Of a stretch of DNA of 6,031 nt, positions 5,666 to 6,031 are shown one piece after another. The position numbers and the translations under genes were made by a program. This stretch comes from Propionibacteriaceae bacterium (lineage in GTDB: Bacteria > Actinomycetota > Actinomycetes > Propionibacteriales > Propionibacteriaceae), in contig DAIESZ010000238.1 in assembly GCA_027346035.1 (NCBI GenBank), positions 1 through 6,031 on the forward strand, in the 5' to 3' direction. Position 1 is the stretch's first letter; every line of letters starts with the position of its first letter. Below the pieces are notes generated by a model. The model made no database searches and had not been told where the DNA came from. It saw only the letters and a list, made by a program, of their open reading frames with translations.

Positions 5666-6031
5666 CCGTCCGCCCCTTCACCCAGGTCGACGTCTTCGCG
5701 ACGGGCGGATTCACCGGCAATCCCCTGGCCGTCGTCCACGACGCCGCGGGACTCGACGACGCGAGCCTTGCGGCGATCGCCCGGTGGACCAACCTGTCCG
5801 AGACCACCTTCCTGGTGCCGCCCACCGTGCCCGATGCCGACTACCGTGTGCGGATCTTCACCGGCAGCGGCGAGCTGCCGTTCGCGGGGCACCCGACCCT
5901 CGGCAGCTGTCACGCGTGGCTCGAAGCCGTTGGGGAGCCGGCGGGCGACGTGGTCGTGCAGCAGTGCGGCGTCGGTCTCGTGCCGGTGCGCCACGACGGC
6001 GCGCGGATCGCCTTCGCCGCGCCTCCGCTGC
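5662..6031 (+). CDS. PhzF-family isomerase/epimerase-like protein, N-terminal part (runs off right edge)
   Basis: The first 123 residues of a PhzF-family protein; complete members are usually about 260-300 residues. Residues 8-25 (QVDVFATGGFTGNPLAVV) match the family's opening strand and 'F.GNPLAVV' block. NLSETTFLVPP (44-54) contains Glu47, which aligns with the catalytic glutamate of PhzF. RIFTGSGELPFAGHPTLGS (64-82) is the family's hallmark 'ELPFAGHPT' block. PhzF itself isomerises trans-2,3-dihydro-3-hydroxyanthranilate in phenazine synthesis, but most relatives have unknown substrates and no phenazine gene is seen here. The start is GTG at 5662-5664 in a GTGA overlap with the alcohol dehydrogenase stop, so the two are probably co-transcribed and translationally coupled. 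The enzyme class is firm; the reaction is not assignable. Confidence 0.9.
   Translation, partial: MTVRPFTQVDVFATGGFTGNPLAVVHDAAGLDDASLAAIARWTNLSETTFLVPPTVPDADYRVRIFTGSGELPFAGHPTLGSCHAWLEAVGEPAGDVVVQQCGVGLVPVRHDGARIAFAAPPL

Noticed and set aside
4649..6031. Part of a phenazine biosynthesis cluster
   Set aside because: Only the PhzF fold is present; no other phz-type gene is visible, and PhzF relatives are widespread outside phenazine producers.

Overview
The window is dense, GC-rich, almost fully coding DNA with strongly G/C-biased third codon positions. Mixed ATG/GTG starts, TANNNT-type -10 boxes set six bases before start codons (leaderless mRNAs), and an SF2 helicase of a type I associate with actinobacteria all point to an Actinomycetota chromosome. 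I cannot name the genus from sequence alone.

Left part (1-2611, all minus strand): the N-terminal 148 residues of an ABC exporter subunit run off the left edge. Upstream of it lies a complete 585-residue DEVH-box superfamily II helicase (523-2280), whose GTG start is fixed by a perfect AGGAGG. A 331-base intergenic stretch (2281-2611) follows. It holds a GGGACA-N13-TGTCCC dyad around a possible -10 box for the helicase, and a strong intrinsic terminator (2490-2529) that ends transcription from the right. Beside the terminator sits a second, bulged hairpin and a GTGCAC palindrome.

Middle (2612-4609): an EamA-type ten-helix transporter (minus) and a D-isomer-specific 2-hydroxyacid dehydrogenase (plus) diverge from a 72-base spacer. 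Each has a -10-like TANNNT exactly six bases before its start codon. A 16-bp inverted repeat lies between them, over the -35 region of the dehydrogenase.

Right part (4610-6031, plus): a zinc-dependent medium-chain alcohol dehydrogenase with the same leaderless geometry is translationally coupled (GTGA overlap) to a PhzF-family protein that runs off the right edge. The dehydrogenase promoter also carries TTGTC eight-base-spaced like the PafBC/RecA-independent damage promoter motif, an imperfect match.

Overall this looks like ordinary chromosomal housekeeping and metabolic genes: an exporter, a helicase, a small-molecule transporter, two oxidoreductases and a PhzF-type enzyme. I see no mobile element, CRISPR array, tRNA, rRNA or convincing new defence system. 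The signals most worth a second look are regulatory: the leaderless promoters, the inverted repeats and the 3' UTR hairpin cluster.
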